From positions 1 through 6,512 of the forward strand of contig JAATGE010000452.1 in assembly GCA_015654825.1 (NCBI GenBank): 6,512 nucleotides of DNA. The letters are read 5' to 3'. The position numbers and the translations under genes were made by a program. A model generated the notes under the pieces. It was not told where the DNA came from. It saw only the letters and a list, made by a program, of their open reading frames with translations, and made no database searches. Of the stretch, positions 1 to 5,395 are shown in pieces (position 1 is the stretch's first letter; every line of letters begins with the position of its first letter). Source of the DNA: Rhodospirillales bacterium (GTDB lineage Bacteria; Pseudomonadota; Alphaproteobacteria; Acetobacterales; Acetobacteraceae).

Positions 1-989
1 CCCTCACGGCGGTCGGCGTCGACGCGCTGCCAGATGGCGGCAAATTCCGCTTCCAGCAGATTCTCGGGTGACGGGAAGTCAGCCGTCTTGGCCAGCGCAT
101 CCAGAAGATCGCGCTTGATCCGCAGGCGCGACAGCTGGTCGTACTCGTTCTGCATCTGCCCGACCACGGCCTCGCGCAACTTCTCGAAGCTCTCCAGCCC
201 CAGCTTTTGCGCCAGCGCATCGTCGAGCGCGGGCCGGACAAAACGCTGCAGCTTCTTGGCCGAAATCTCGAACGAAGCCGCCTTCCCGGCCAGCTCCGGG
301 GCCTGGTAGACGGCCGGGAACGTTACCTCGATCGTGCGCTGCTCGCCCGGTGACAGTCCTTCGAGCTGTTCCGTGAAGCCGGGAATGAATCCGCCGCCGC
401 CTACTTCGACCGGTGCATCCGTCGCGGCGCCGCCCTGGAACGCCACGCCGTCGATGAAACCCGTGAAATCGACGACCAGCACGTCGCCCGCCACCGCCGG
501 CCGCACCTCTTCGATATCCTCGAGCTCGCGGTTCTGCGTGACGATGTTCTCGAGCGTCGCGGCGACCACCTCGTCGGACGGCTCCGCGCGCAGGCGCGTC
601 AGTTGGATCGATGCCAGATCCGGCAATACGATTTCGGGCAGCAGCTCCATTTCGACCTTGATGTTCAGGTCGGCCGGCGCCCCTACCGTCACCGGCGGCT
701 CGCCATCGAGCGATACGCGCGGCCGTCCTGCCGGCCGCAACTGCCGCTCGGCGATGACCTGGTCGGCCACGCCATTCACGGCTTCCTGCAGCACTTCCGC
801 CATGACCGAGCTGCCGTAGCGCTGGCGCACCAGATTTGGCGGCACTTTGCCAGGCCGGAAGCCAGGCAGACGCAGCGTTTTGCCCAGGTCCGCCAGGCGC
901 GCCTTGGCGCGGCTCTCGATGTCGGACGCCGGCACACACACCGCATAACTGCGGCGGAGTCCCTCGGAGAGCGTTTCAGTCACCTGCAT
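1..989 (-). CDS. tig: Trigger factor, N-terminal 329 residues (3' end beyond window)
   Basis: Ribosome-bound chaperone and peptidyl-prolyl isomerase that receives nascent chains at the exit tunnel in the cytoplasm. The frame is open from an ATG at 989 to the window edge, giving 329 residues of a family usually about 430-450 long, so the C-terminal arm is missing only because the window ends. The ribosome-docking signature PGFRPGKVP lies at residues 42-50, the position of the GFR motif in Escherichia coli trigger factor. The FKBP-like domain covers about residues 168-255 (GDVLVVDFTGFIDG, then FIPGFTEQLEG, then SPGEQ). The start of the helical chaperone domain follows. The chosen ATG gives the expected N-terminus (MQVTETLSEGL), although no strong Shine-Dalgarno precedes it; the best is AGGA well upstream. 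A tRNA-Leu sits 46 bases upstream on the same strand. In many bacteria clpP, clpX and lon follow tig; that part is not visible. Identification is secure. Confidence 0.96.
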   Translation of the reverse strand, partial: MQVTETLSEGLRRSYAVCVPASDIESRAKARLADLGKTLRLPGFRPGKVPPNLVRQRYGSSVMAEVLQEAVNGVADQVIAERQLRPAGRPRVSLDGEPPVTVGAPADLNIKVEMELLPEIVLPDLASIQLTRLRAEPSDEVVAATLENIVTQNRELEDIEEVRPAVAGDVLVVDFTGFIDGVAFQGGAATDAPVEVGGGGFIPGFTEQLEGLSPGEQRTIEVTFPAVYQAPELAGKAASFEISAKKLQRFVRPALDDALAQKLGLESFEKLREAVVGQMQNEYDQLSRLRIKRDLLDALAKTADFPSPENLLEAEFAAIWQRVDADRRE

Positions 990-1035
990 GGCGGAAGCAA
1001 ATCCTGTGCGAAGAAGCGGTTACGATATGACCGGC

Positions 1036-1120
1036 TGGTGCGGGCGGAGGGACTTGAACCCCCACGGCTTGCGCCACCAGAACCTAAATCTGGCGTGTCT
1101 ACCGGTTCCACCACGCCCGC
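1036..1120 (-). tRNA. tRNA-Leu (anticodon UAG), CCA encoded
   Basis: Read on the minus strand, the acceptor stem GCGGGCG (1120-1114) pairs with CGCCCGC (1046-1040). It is followed by discriminator A and a genomically encoded CCA (1038-1036). The anticodon stem CCAGA (1093-1089) pairs with TCTGG (1081-1077) around the loop TTTAGGT, placing anticodon TAG at 1086-1084, which reads CUN leucine codons. A long class-II variable arm, GGCG-CAA-GCC-like, and a T-arm with loop TTCAAGT complete the fold. The length of 85 nt with CCA fits tRNA-Leu. It lies directly upstream of tig in the same direction, so the two may share a transcript. Confidence 0.97.
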
Positions 1121-1135
1121 CGGCGCGAAGCGGCG

Positions 1136-1164
1136 GAGTTAGCGCACGCTGCCTGGGGCCACAA
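1136..1164 (-). promoter_or_regulatory. Candidate sigma70-type promoter for tRNA-Leu
   Basis: On the minus strand, TTGTGG (1164-1159) is separated by exactly 17 bases from TAACTC (1141-1136). This would start transcription near 1129, about nine bases before the mature tRNA 5' end, with a GC-rich discriminator as is usual for stable-RNA promoters. The -10 match is poor (TA only at the ends that matter), so this is a spacing-based suggestion. Confidence 0.28.
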
Positions 1165-1180
1165 GGGCGGTAGGTGCAAA

Positions 1181-1396
1181 GGGAAGGCCAGGGCTCCGCC
1201 CTGGAGGCGTCACGCCGGAGGCGTGCTGCGCACGACGGGGCCTGAGGCAGAGCCCCCGTTCATTGGGGGACGGTAAAGCCAGAAATCCATATCGGGTACT
1301 GGCTTCGCCGGGGAGGCGATGAAAAGCCGCGCAGCGCTAATTGGGGTCTGGGGCCTACTGGCCCCAGCGGGTCCAGGGCAGAGCCCTGGCCTTCCT
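1181..1396. repeat. Hairpin-rich element with 24-bp terminal inverted repeats (REPIN/MITE-like)
   Basis: The left end 1181-1204 and the reverse complement of the right end 1373-1396 agree at 22 of 24 positions. Each end contains its own palindrome, CCAGGGC-3nt-GCCCTGG, at 1188-1204 (loop tcc) and 1373-1389 (loop aga). Between them lie more perfect stems: ACGCC/GGCGT at 1212-1224, CCCCC/GGGGG at 1253-1269, AAGCCAG/CTGGCTT at 1276-1305, and CTGGGGCC/GGCCCCAG at 1348-1367. There is no internal reading frame that looks like a gene and no obvious target duplication at the edges. Palindromic ends in inverted orientation match the organisation of REPINs or small non-autonomous transposable elements. 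A structured RNA is the alternative. The structure is seen directly; its nature is inferred. Confidence 0.6.
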
Positions 1397-1453
1397 GCTG
1401 AATTCCGTTGACTACGCCCTGAAGAATCGGCACGCTGCCGCCCTGACTTTTTG

Positions 1454-1488
1454 TTGATACAAACAGTCTTGATATTGGGATTAATCAA
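1454..1488. promoter_or_regulatory. Three TTGAT half-sites at 15-bp steps upstream of the PEP-CTERM gene
   Basis: TTGAT occurs at 1454-1458 and 1469-1473, and its inverted form ATCAA at 1484-1488, so the three start positions are exactly 15 bases apart. They lie in an AT-rich patch immediately before the proposed start at 1493. The layout could be an operator for the PEP-CTERM gene. AT-richness alone could also produce it. Confidence 0.25.
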
Positions 1489-1492
1489 TAGG

Positions 1493-1918
1493 GTGGCGGG
1501 AAAACAATGTCGTAGCACGGTGTGGGCGTGCGCCGCCGTGTTGGCGCTGGCGTTGCCCGCGAAAGCCGTGCCAATCCTGGGACCGCCAGTCCAGTATGAA
1601 GCGGGCAAAGCTCCCGGTCCGCCGCTCGCCATAAGCCGCATTCAGATACTCGGTTACGGCCCGCCGGGTATCGCCAGCGACGCAGGCAGCGCGATGCCGG
1701 ACTTTGCCGACGCCGCATATAGCGGCGGGCGGCCGATCGATACGAACATGGCGGCCGCACCCCGCCGAGACGCGGCCGTCGGCGCATCCGGGGCCCCCGA
1801 CCTGCTACTGCCGGAGCCCGCTAGCCTCGCCGTTCTGGTATTCGGCCTAACGATCGTCGGCGTCCTGCGCCGCCGGCGTAAGGCCGCGCGCCCGGCGCCG
1901 GCCTCAACCCGCTTTTGA
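1493..1918 (+). CDS. Small secreted PEP-CTERM sorting-domain protein
   Basis: From a GTG at 1493 this encodes 141 residues. Residues 1-25 look like a Sec signal peptide: a basic start (AGKQCR), a hydrophobic core (ACAAVLALAL) and the cleavage-like sequence PAKA. The mature part is low-complexity, rich in Gly, Pro and Ala, with no domain I recognise. The C-terminus is a typical PEP-CTERM signal: PEP at 107-109, a hydrophobic helix at about 110-125, then RRRRK at 126-130. In known systems such tails are recognised by an exosortase (EpsH/XrtA family) for surface display, often with exopolysaccharide. No exosortase is in the window. The same frame is open back to TTG codons at 1451, 1469 and 1475. 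GTG 1493 was preferred because it gives a normal signal-peptide n-region, but no good Shine-Dalgarno supports any start. Codon use is less GC-biased at third positions than in the hpn genes. It lies 97 bases before hpnA on the same strand, and a functional link is unproven. Confidence 0.68.
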   Translation: MAGKQCRSTVWACAAVLALALPAKAVPILGPPVQYEAGKAPGPPLAISRIQILGYGPPGIASDAGSAMPDFADAAYSGGRPIDTNMAAAPRRDAAVGASGAPDLLLPEPASLAVLVFGLTIVGVLRRRRKAARPAPASTRF

Positions 1919-1968
1919 AGGTTGCGCCCGGCGGGTTGGGTTCGGAAATCAACTCGATGTATCTGCCG

Positions 1969-1992
1969 GCGCCGCCCTGTTTGCGGCGGCGC
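1969..1992 (+). other. GC-rich hairpin in the hpnA leader
   Basis: GCGCCGCC (1969-1976) and GGCGGCGC (1985-1992) form a perfect 8-bp stem with an 8-nt loop, between the PEP-CTERM stop and the hpnA start. No T-run follows, so it is not a standard intrinsic terminator. It could weaken read-through, protect a 3' end, or be a by-product of high GC content. Confidence 0.35.
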
Positions 1993-2015
1993 AAACCGCA
2001 GCGTACTGAACGCCG

Positions 2016-3026
2016 ATGGCCAGCGCATCCTCCGACGCACCGCTCACCCTGCTGACCGGCGCCACCGGCTTTGTCGGGTCGGCAGTCGCACGCGTTCTGC
2101 TGGCGCGCGGACACCGGCTTCGCCTGCTGGCGCGCAAGGGCGGCAATCGCGCCAACGTCGCCGGCCTGGAGGCCGCGGTGGTGGAAGGGGATCTGACCGA
2201 TCCCGCCTCGTTGACGAGCGCGGTGCAGGGTTGCCGCTACGTTTTTCATGTGGCCGCGGATTACCGGCTGTGGGTGCCGGAGCCCGAGGCGATGCTGCGC
2301 GCCAATGTGGAGGGCACCACGTCCCTGCTGCGGGCCGCGCAGTCCGCCGGCGTCGAGCGCATCGTTTATTGCAGCAGCGTCGCGGCACTGGGCTTGCACG
2401 CCGATGGCACGCCGGCCGACGAAACCACCCCGGTGCACCCGGAAAACATCGCCGGCATCTACAAGCAGAGCAAATACCGCGCCGAGCAGGCGGTGCTTGC
2501 GCTGGTGCGTGATCATGCGGTGCCGGCGGTGATCGTCAATCCGTCCACGCCGGTGGGGCCCCGCGACATCAAGCCGACGCCGACGGGAAAGATGATTCGT
2601 GACGCCGCGGCCGGAAAGATGCCGGCCTACGTCGATACCGGGCTGAATATCGTGCACGTGGACGATGTGGCGGAGGGCCATGTGCTGGCGCTGGAGCATG
2701 GCCGCATCGGTGAAAAATACATTTTGGGCGGCGAGGATTTTTCGTTGCGGGAGGTTTTTGCCATGACCGCGGCGGCGGCCGGTCGCCGACCGCCGCGGAT
2801 CGAGCTGCCGATCGCGCCACTGGTGCCGCTGGCGCTGGCCTGTGAGTTGCTGGCCAGGTTTGGTATCGAACCGGTCGTGACGCGCGAAACGCTCGCGATG
2901 GCGCGCAAGAAAATGTTCTTTTCGAGCGACAAGGCCCGCCGCGAGCTCGGCTATGCGCCGCGGCCCGCTATCCAGGCAATCGAGGACGCGGTCGCCTGGT
3001 TCAGGCTGGCACGCAAGGCCGCTTAG
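2016..3026 (+). CDS. hpnA: HpnA, hopanoid-associated NAD-dependent sugar epimerase/dehydratase-like protein
   Basis: This encodes 336 residues, a normal length for HpnA in the extended short-chain dehydrogenase family. A Rossmann dinucleotide-binding motif, TGATGFVG, lies at 14-21. The acidic residue that closes the nucleotide site is in EGDLTD (57-62). A conserved FHVAADYRLW stretch, characteristic of HpnA and dihydroflavonol-reductase-like relatives, spans 77-86. The catalytic set is Ser121 with Tyr149 and Lys153 (IYKQSKY). NPSTPVGPRD follows, then the C-terminal substrate lobe with DVAEGH and RELGYAPRPA. The protein is soluble and cytoplasmic, with no signal peptide. HpnA is co-conserved with hopanoid genes and has been suggested to act on the sugar-derived side chain, but its reaction has not been settled to my knowledge. 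The ATG at 2016 starts just before the Rossmann strand as expected; no strong ribosome site is visible. It is the first hpn gene here and is set apart from hpnB by 390 bases. Confidence 0.92.
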   Translation: MASASSDAPLTLLTGATGFVGSAVARVLLARGHRLRLLARKGGNRANVAGLEAAVVEGDLTDPASLTSAVQGCRYVFHVAADYRLWVPEPEAMLRANVEGTTSLLRAAQSAGVERIVYCSSVAALGLHADGTPADETTPVHPENIAGIYKQSKYRAEQAVLALVRDHAVPAVIVNPSTPVGPRDIKPTPTGKMIRDAAAGKMPAYVDTGLNIVHVDDVAEGHVLALEHGRIGEKYILGGEDFSLREVFAMTAAAAGRRPPRIELPIAPLVPLALACELLARFGIEPVVTRETLAMARKKMFFSSDKARRELGYAPRPAIQAIEDAVAWFRLARKAA

Positions 3027-3198
3027 AGCATTATTAGCCTGGACTCGTCCGGGGGCTGAGCGCGCCCACCTGATAAAAATGCTCGTCAAAACAAATAGCT
3101 GGAGCGGCATGAGAAAGCTGGGGTGTTTCCAGTCAGGCGGGCCCCTCCAGTGGGCGGAGCGGAATCGTATTTGGAATTTTCCTGGCATGAAATTCGAG

Positions 3199-3216
3199 TC
3201 GGGCGCTTCGGCCCGA
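3199..3216. other. Short GC hairpin next to the AT-rich palindrome
   Basis: TCGGGC (3199-3204) and GCCCGA (3211-3216) form a perfect 6-bp stem with loop gcttcg. It ends 10 bases before the AT-rich palindrome. It is followed by A-rich sequence rather than T-rich sequence, so on the plus strand it lacks the usual terminator tail. Confidence 0.35.
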
Positions 3217-3226
3217 AACGAAAGCC

Positions 3227-3316
3227 CAATTAACAAAAGTTTTTGGTTCTTTTTTCAAAAAAGAACAAGAAAAAGTGCTTCTTTTTGAAAAAAGAAGCAA
3301 AAACTTTTGTTAATTG
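3227..3316. repeat. 90-bp AT-rich nested palindrome, possible bidirectional terminator or repeat
   Basis: Bases 3227-3256 pair with 3287-3316 at 29 of 30 positions; the only mismatch is G3246 against G3297. Each arm also contains its own hairpin: GTTCTTTTTT/AAAAAAGAAC (3246-3266) and GCTTCTTTTT/AAAAAGAAGC (3277-3298). The whole can therefore exist as one long stem or as a three- or four-arm structure. I recall very similar AT-rich palindromes scattered between genes in Acetobacteraceae genomes, with unknown function. Lying between hpnA and hpnB, it could end transcripts on either strand or reduce read-through. Confidence 0.85.
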
Positions 3317-3416
3317 TTCCTTGTTCGCCGACGCCAGTTGGAGCGGGCGGTGGCGGTTTTCACCAGTCGGCGTCGCACGCCTTCGCGCCGCCGACTAACC
3401 CTGCTACCCCAGACGC

Positions 3417-4517
3417 ATGCTGATCCTCGCCGCCCTCTCCCTCGCGATCTGGGTGTACCTGCTGTTTGGCCACGGCAATTTCTGGCAATCCGGCCCCAGC
3501 CTGGCGCCCGCCCGCCCGCTGGTCGCGCCGCCGGTCACCATCATCATCCCTGCGCGCGACGAGGCGCATTCGATTGGGCGCGCGCTGCGCTCCGTGCTGG
3601 CGCAGGACTACCCGGGGGATTTGCGGGTGATCCTCGTCGACGACCGCTCCCGTGACGGCACCGGCGAAATCGCCCGTGCCATCGTCGATCCACGCCTGAC
3701 GATCGTCGACGGCGCCGAGCGCGCCCAGGGTTGGAGCGGCAAGCTATGGGCTTTGCAGCAGGGCGTGCAGCAGGCCGACTCGCTGATCCTTTTGTTTTCC
3801 GATGCAGACATCGAGCACCGGCCCGAACATCTCGCGACCCTGGTCGCCAAGCTGGAAGCGGAAAAACTCGATCTGGTCAGCGAGATGGTAGCGCTGAACT
3901 GCGAAAGCCTGGCCGAGCGCGCGCTGGTGCCGGCCTTCGTCTACTTCTTCACGCTGCTCTATCCGTTCGACCTGGTGAACGATCCGGGCAGCCGCACCGC
4001 GGCCGCGGCCGGCGGTACCGTGCTGATCCGCGCGGAGGCGCTCGAGCGGGTCGGCGGCCTTGAGGCGATACGCGGCGCGCTGATCGACGACGTCGCCCTC
4101 GCCACCCTGGTGAAGCGCGACGGAAAAATCTGGCTGGGCCACAGCCACCTCGCCACCAGTATCCGCCCTTACCCGCACGCGGCGGATGTATGGCGCATGG
4201 TGGCGCGCACCGCGTACGTGCAGCTCAAATTCTCGCCCTGGGTTCTGGCGGGCACCGTGGCCGGTATGACGCTGGTGTTCCTGGTGCCACCGCTTGCCGC
4301 GGTGCTCGCGGGCGGGCCGGCGCGTGTTGCCGGACTGCTCGCCTGGGTAGCATCGAGCGTGACCTTTTCGCCGACATTGCGGCGCTTCTGCCTCAGTGTG
4401 GCCTGGGCGCCCTTCCTGCCCCTCGCCGCGCTGTTCTACACAGCCGCGTCGGTCGGCTCGGCAGTCGACCACATCAGCGGTCGAGGTGTGGTGTGGAAGC
4501 AGCGGCAATACGGCTGA
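3417..4517 (+). CDS. hpnB: HpnB, hopanoid-associated membrane glycosyltransferase (GT2 family)
   Basis: This encodes 366 residues. An N-terminal membrane segment (about 2-17) is followed by a GT-A catalytic domain with the family-2 opening IIIPARDEA (42-50), VDDRSRDGT (74-82), the HpnB-type GWSGKLWAL (105-113), the metal/nucleotide-binding DAD (129-131) and a probable catalytic IDD (223-225). Three hydrophobic segments at about 275-298, 303-317 and 326-346 anchor the C-terminus. The ending SGRGVVWKQRQ is typical of membrane GT2 enzymes. It probably acts at the inner face of the cytoplasmic membrane. HpnB is co-conserved with hopanoid genes and predicted to glycosylate a hopanoid or related lipid, but donor and acceptor are not established as far as I know. 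The ATG at 3417 is chosen because it immediately precedes the anchor; no clear Shine-Dalgarno is present. Its end overlaps the start of hpnC. Confidence 0.93.
   Translation: MLILAALSLAIWVYLLFGHGNFWQSGPSLAPARPLVAPPVTIIIPARDEAHSIGRALRSVLAQDYPGDLRVILVDDRSRDGTGEIARAIVDPRLTIVDGAERAQGWSGKLWALQQGVQQADSLILLFSDADIEHRPEHLATLVAKLEAEKLDLVSEMVALNCESLAERALVPAFVYFFTLLYPFDLVNDPGSRTAAAAGGTVLIRAEALERVGGLEAIRGALIDDVALATLVKRDGKIWLGHSHLATSIRPYPHAADVWRMVARTAYVQLKFSPWVLAGTVAGMTLVFLVPPLAAVLAGGPARVAGLLAWVASSVTFSPTLRRFCLSVAWAPFLPLAALFYTAASVGSAVDHISGRGVVWKQRQYG
4483..4486 (+). promoter_or_regulatory. Shine-Dalgarno candidate deciding the hpnC start
   Basis: GAGG ends six bases before the GTG at 4493, inside the last codons of hpnB. 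It is the only purine-rich site at proper spacing before any in-frame hpnC start and favours the overlapping start over the internal GTG at 4577. Confidence 0.4.
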
Positions 4518-5395
4518 ACGAACAGGCTGCCGCCGACGGCCAGGGCACGCCGGCCGCGCGCAATGCCGCGCAAAGCGTGGAAACCTGGTCCGGCAAGGAC
4601 CGCGATGCCGAGAATTTTCCCGTTGGATCCTGGCTGATCGACCGCCGGCTGCGGCCGCACATTCACGCCTTCTATAATTTCGCCCGCAACGCCGACGACA
4701 TCGCCGACAACCCGCGCCTGCCCCCGGCCGAGCGCATCGCGCGCCTCGGCACGATGGAGGATGTGCTGCTTGGCCGCCGTACCGCCGGCAGTCCCACCGC
4801 CGCTTCGCTGCGCGCGAGCCTCGCCGCCACCGGTGTCACGCCGGACCACGCACGCGACCTGCTGCATGCGTTCCGCCAGGATACCAGCAAGAACCGCTAC
4901 GCCAGCTGGCCGGAACTGATCGACTATTGCCGCTATAGCGCCATGCCGGTTGGCCGTTACGTGCTCGATCTGCACGGCGAGTCGCGCGATACGTTTCCGC
5001 ATTCCGATGCGCTGTGCGCCAGCCTGCAGGTACTGAACCATGTGCAGGATTGCTCCCGCGATTTTCTGGAACTCGACCGCTGCTATCTGCCGGGAGACCT
5101 GCTGGCAGCCGCCGGCGCGATCCCCGCCGACGTGCTGCGCCCGGCCGAAACCCCTGCCCTGCGCCAGGTTTTTTCTACACTGCTGGATAAATGCGCGGAG
5201 CTGAACCGCGCCGCGTTCCCGCTGGCCGGCGTGGTGCGCGACCGCCGCCTGCGGCTGGAATGCGCGGTCATCACCGGACTGGCGCGTCGGCTGACGGGGC
5301 GGCTGGGCCGCCAGGACCCGGTTGCCAGCCGTGTATCGTTGAGCCGCACGGACGCTGCCTTCAGCATGATCTCGGCGCTGCGCTACCTGCCGTGA
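4493..5395 (+). CDS. hpnC: HpnC, hydroxysqualene synthase
   Basis: In the HpnCDE route HpnC converts presqualene diphosphate to hydroxysqualene, the second step from farnesyl diphosphate to squalene for hopanoids. From GTG 4493 it has 300 residues and the trans-isoprenyl diphosphate synthase fold. The first Asp-rich motif DDIAD is at 68-72, in NFARNADDIAD. FRQDTSKNRY lies at about 127-136 and YCRYSAMPVGR at 145-155. The second metal motif QDCSRD is at 185-190, followed by LDRCYLP. The HpnC hallmark ENFPVGSWL (40-48) separates it from HpnD. The start is uncertain: GTG 4493 has a GAGG site and overlaps hpnB by 25 bases, while GTG 4577 would give a shorter protein starting VETWSGKD, close to the N-terminus of many relatives. 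Residues 1-28 are unconserved-looking and Ala-rich either way. The stop overlaps the hpnD start, so the pair is probably translationally coupled. Confidence 0.93.
   Translation: MEAAAIRLNEQAAADGQGTPAARNAAQSVETWSGKDRDAENFPVGSWLIDRRLRPHIHAFYNFARNADDIADNPRLPPAERIARLGTMEDVLLGRRTAGSPTAASLRASLAATGVTPDHARDLLHAFRQDTSKNRYASWPELIDYCRYSAMPVGRYVLDLHGESRDTFPHSDALCASLQVLNHVQDCSRDFLELDRCYLPGDLLAAAGAIPADVLRPAETPALRQVFSTLLDKCAELNRAAFPLAGVVRDRRLRLECAVITGLARRLTGRLGRQDPVASRVSLSRTDAAFSMISALRYLP

Larger units (their letters stand above)
1121..1492. other. Intergenic region between tRNA-Leu and the PEP-CTERM gene
   Basis: No credible gene is seen in 372 bases. Reading from the left, it holds the upstream region of the tRNA, a hairpin-rich element with inverted ends (1181-1396), a short unremarkable spacer, and an AT-rich stretch (about 1447-1490) that stands out from its GC-rich surroundings. 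The AT-rich stretch is probably the promoter zone of the next gene, although no clean -35/-10 pair was found. Confidence 0.6.
3027..3416. other. Intergenic region between hpnA and hpnB
   Basis: The region holds 390 bases with no convincing gene on either strand. The first 170 bases show nothing I recognise. A 6-bp GC stem (3199-3216) and a large AT-rich nested palindrome (3227-3316) follow, then about 100 bases leading to hpnB. The length is unusual for the inside of an hpn operon and suggests that hpnB has its own promoter, or that a repeat was inserted between the genes. Confidence 0.6.

Noticed and set aside
79..939. Long Arg/Gly-rich open frame on the minus strand
   Set aside because: It overlaps trigger factor in another frame, has biased composition typical of GC-rich shadow frames, and shows no domain.
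1181..1396. CRISPR array
   Set aside because: The palindromes occur at irregular intervals, differ in sequence apart from the two ends, and are inverted rather than direct repeats.
1469..1488. FNR/CRP-like box (TTGAT ... ATCAA)
   Set aside because: The half-sites are separated by 10 bases rather than the 4 of an FNR site, so it is kept only as a generic half-site pattern.
1451..1492. TTG at 1451 as the start of the PEP-CTERM protein
   Set aside because: It would add a hydrophobic stretch before the basic n-region and make an abnormal signal peptide, and no ribosome site precedes it. It remains possible but is less likely than GTG 1493.
1210..1641. 143-residue minus-strand open frame across the hairpin-rich element
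   Set aside because: It runs through the palindromes and the signal-peptide region of the PEP-CTERM gene, and has low-complexity composition and no family resemblance.
2248..2298. PEP tripeptide in HpnA (LWVPEPEAM) as a sorting signal
   Set aside because: It is internal, not followed by a hydrophobic helix and basic tail, and lies in the conserved HpnA core.
1821..3236. 471-residue open frame antisense to hpnA
   Set aside because: It is a frame mirror of the high-GC third positions of hpnA. The sequence is rich in Arg, His and Gly with no recognisable motif, while hpnA has full family motifs.
3246..3266. Classic intrinsic terminator for hpnA
   Set aside because: The stem is almost all A-T with a one-base loop and is followed by A-rich rather than T-rich sequence on the plus strand. 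It is described as a repeat with possible terminator activity instead.
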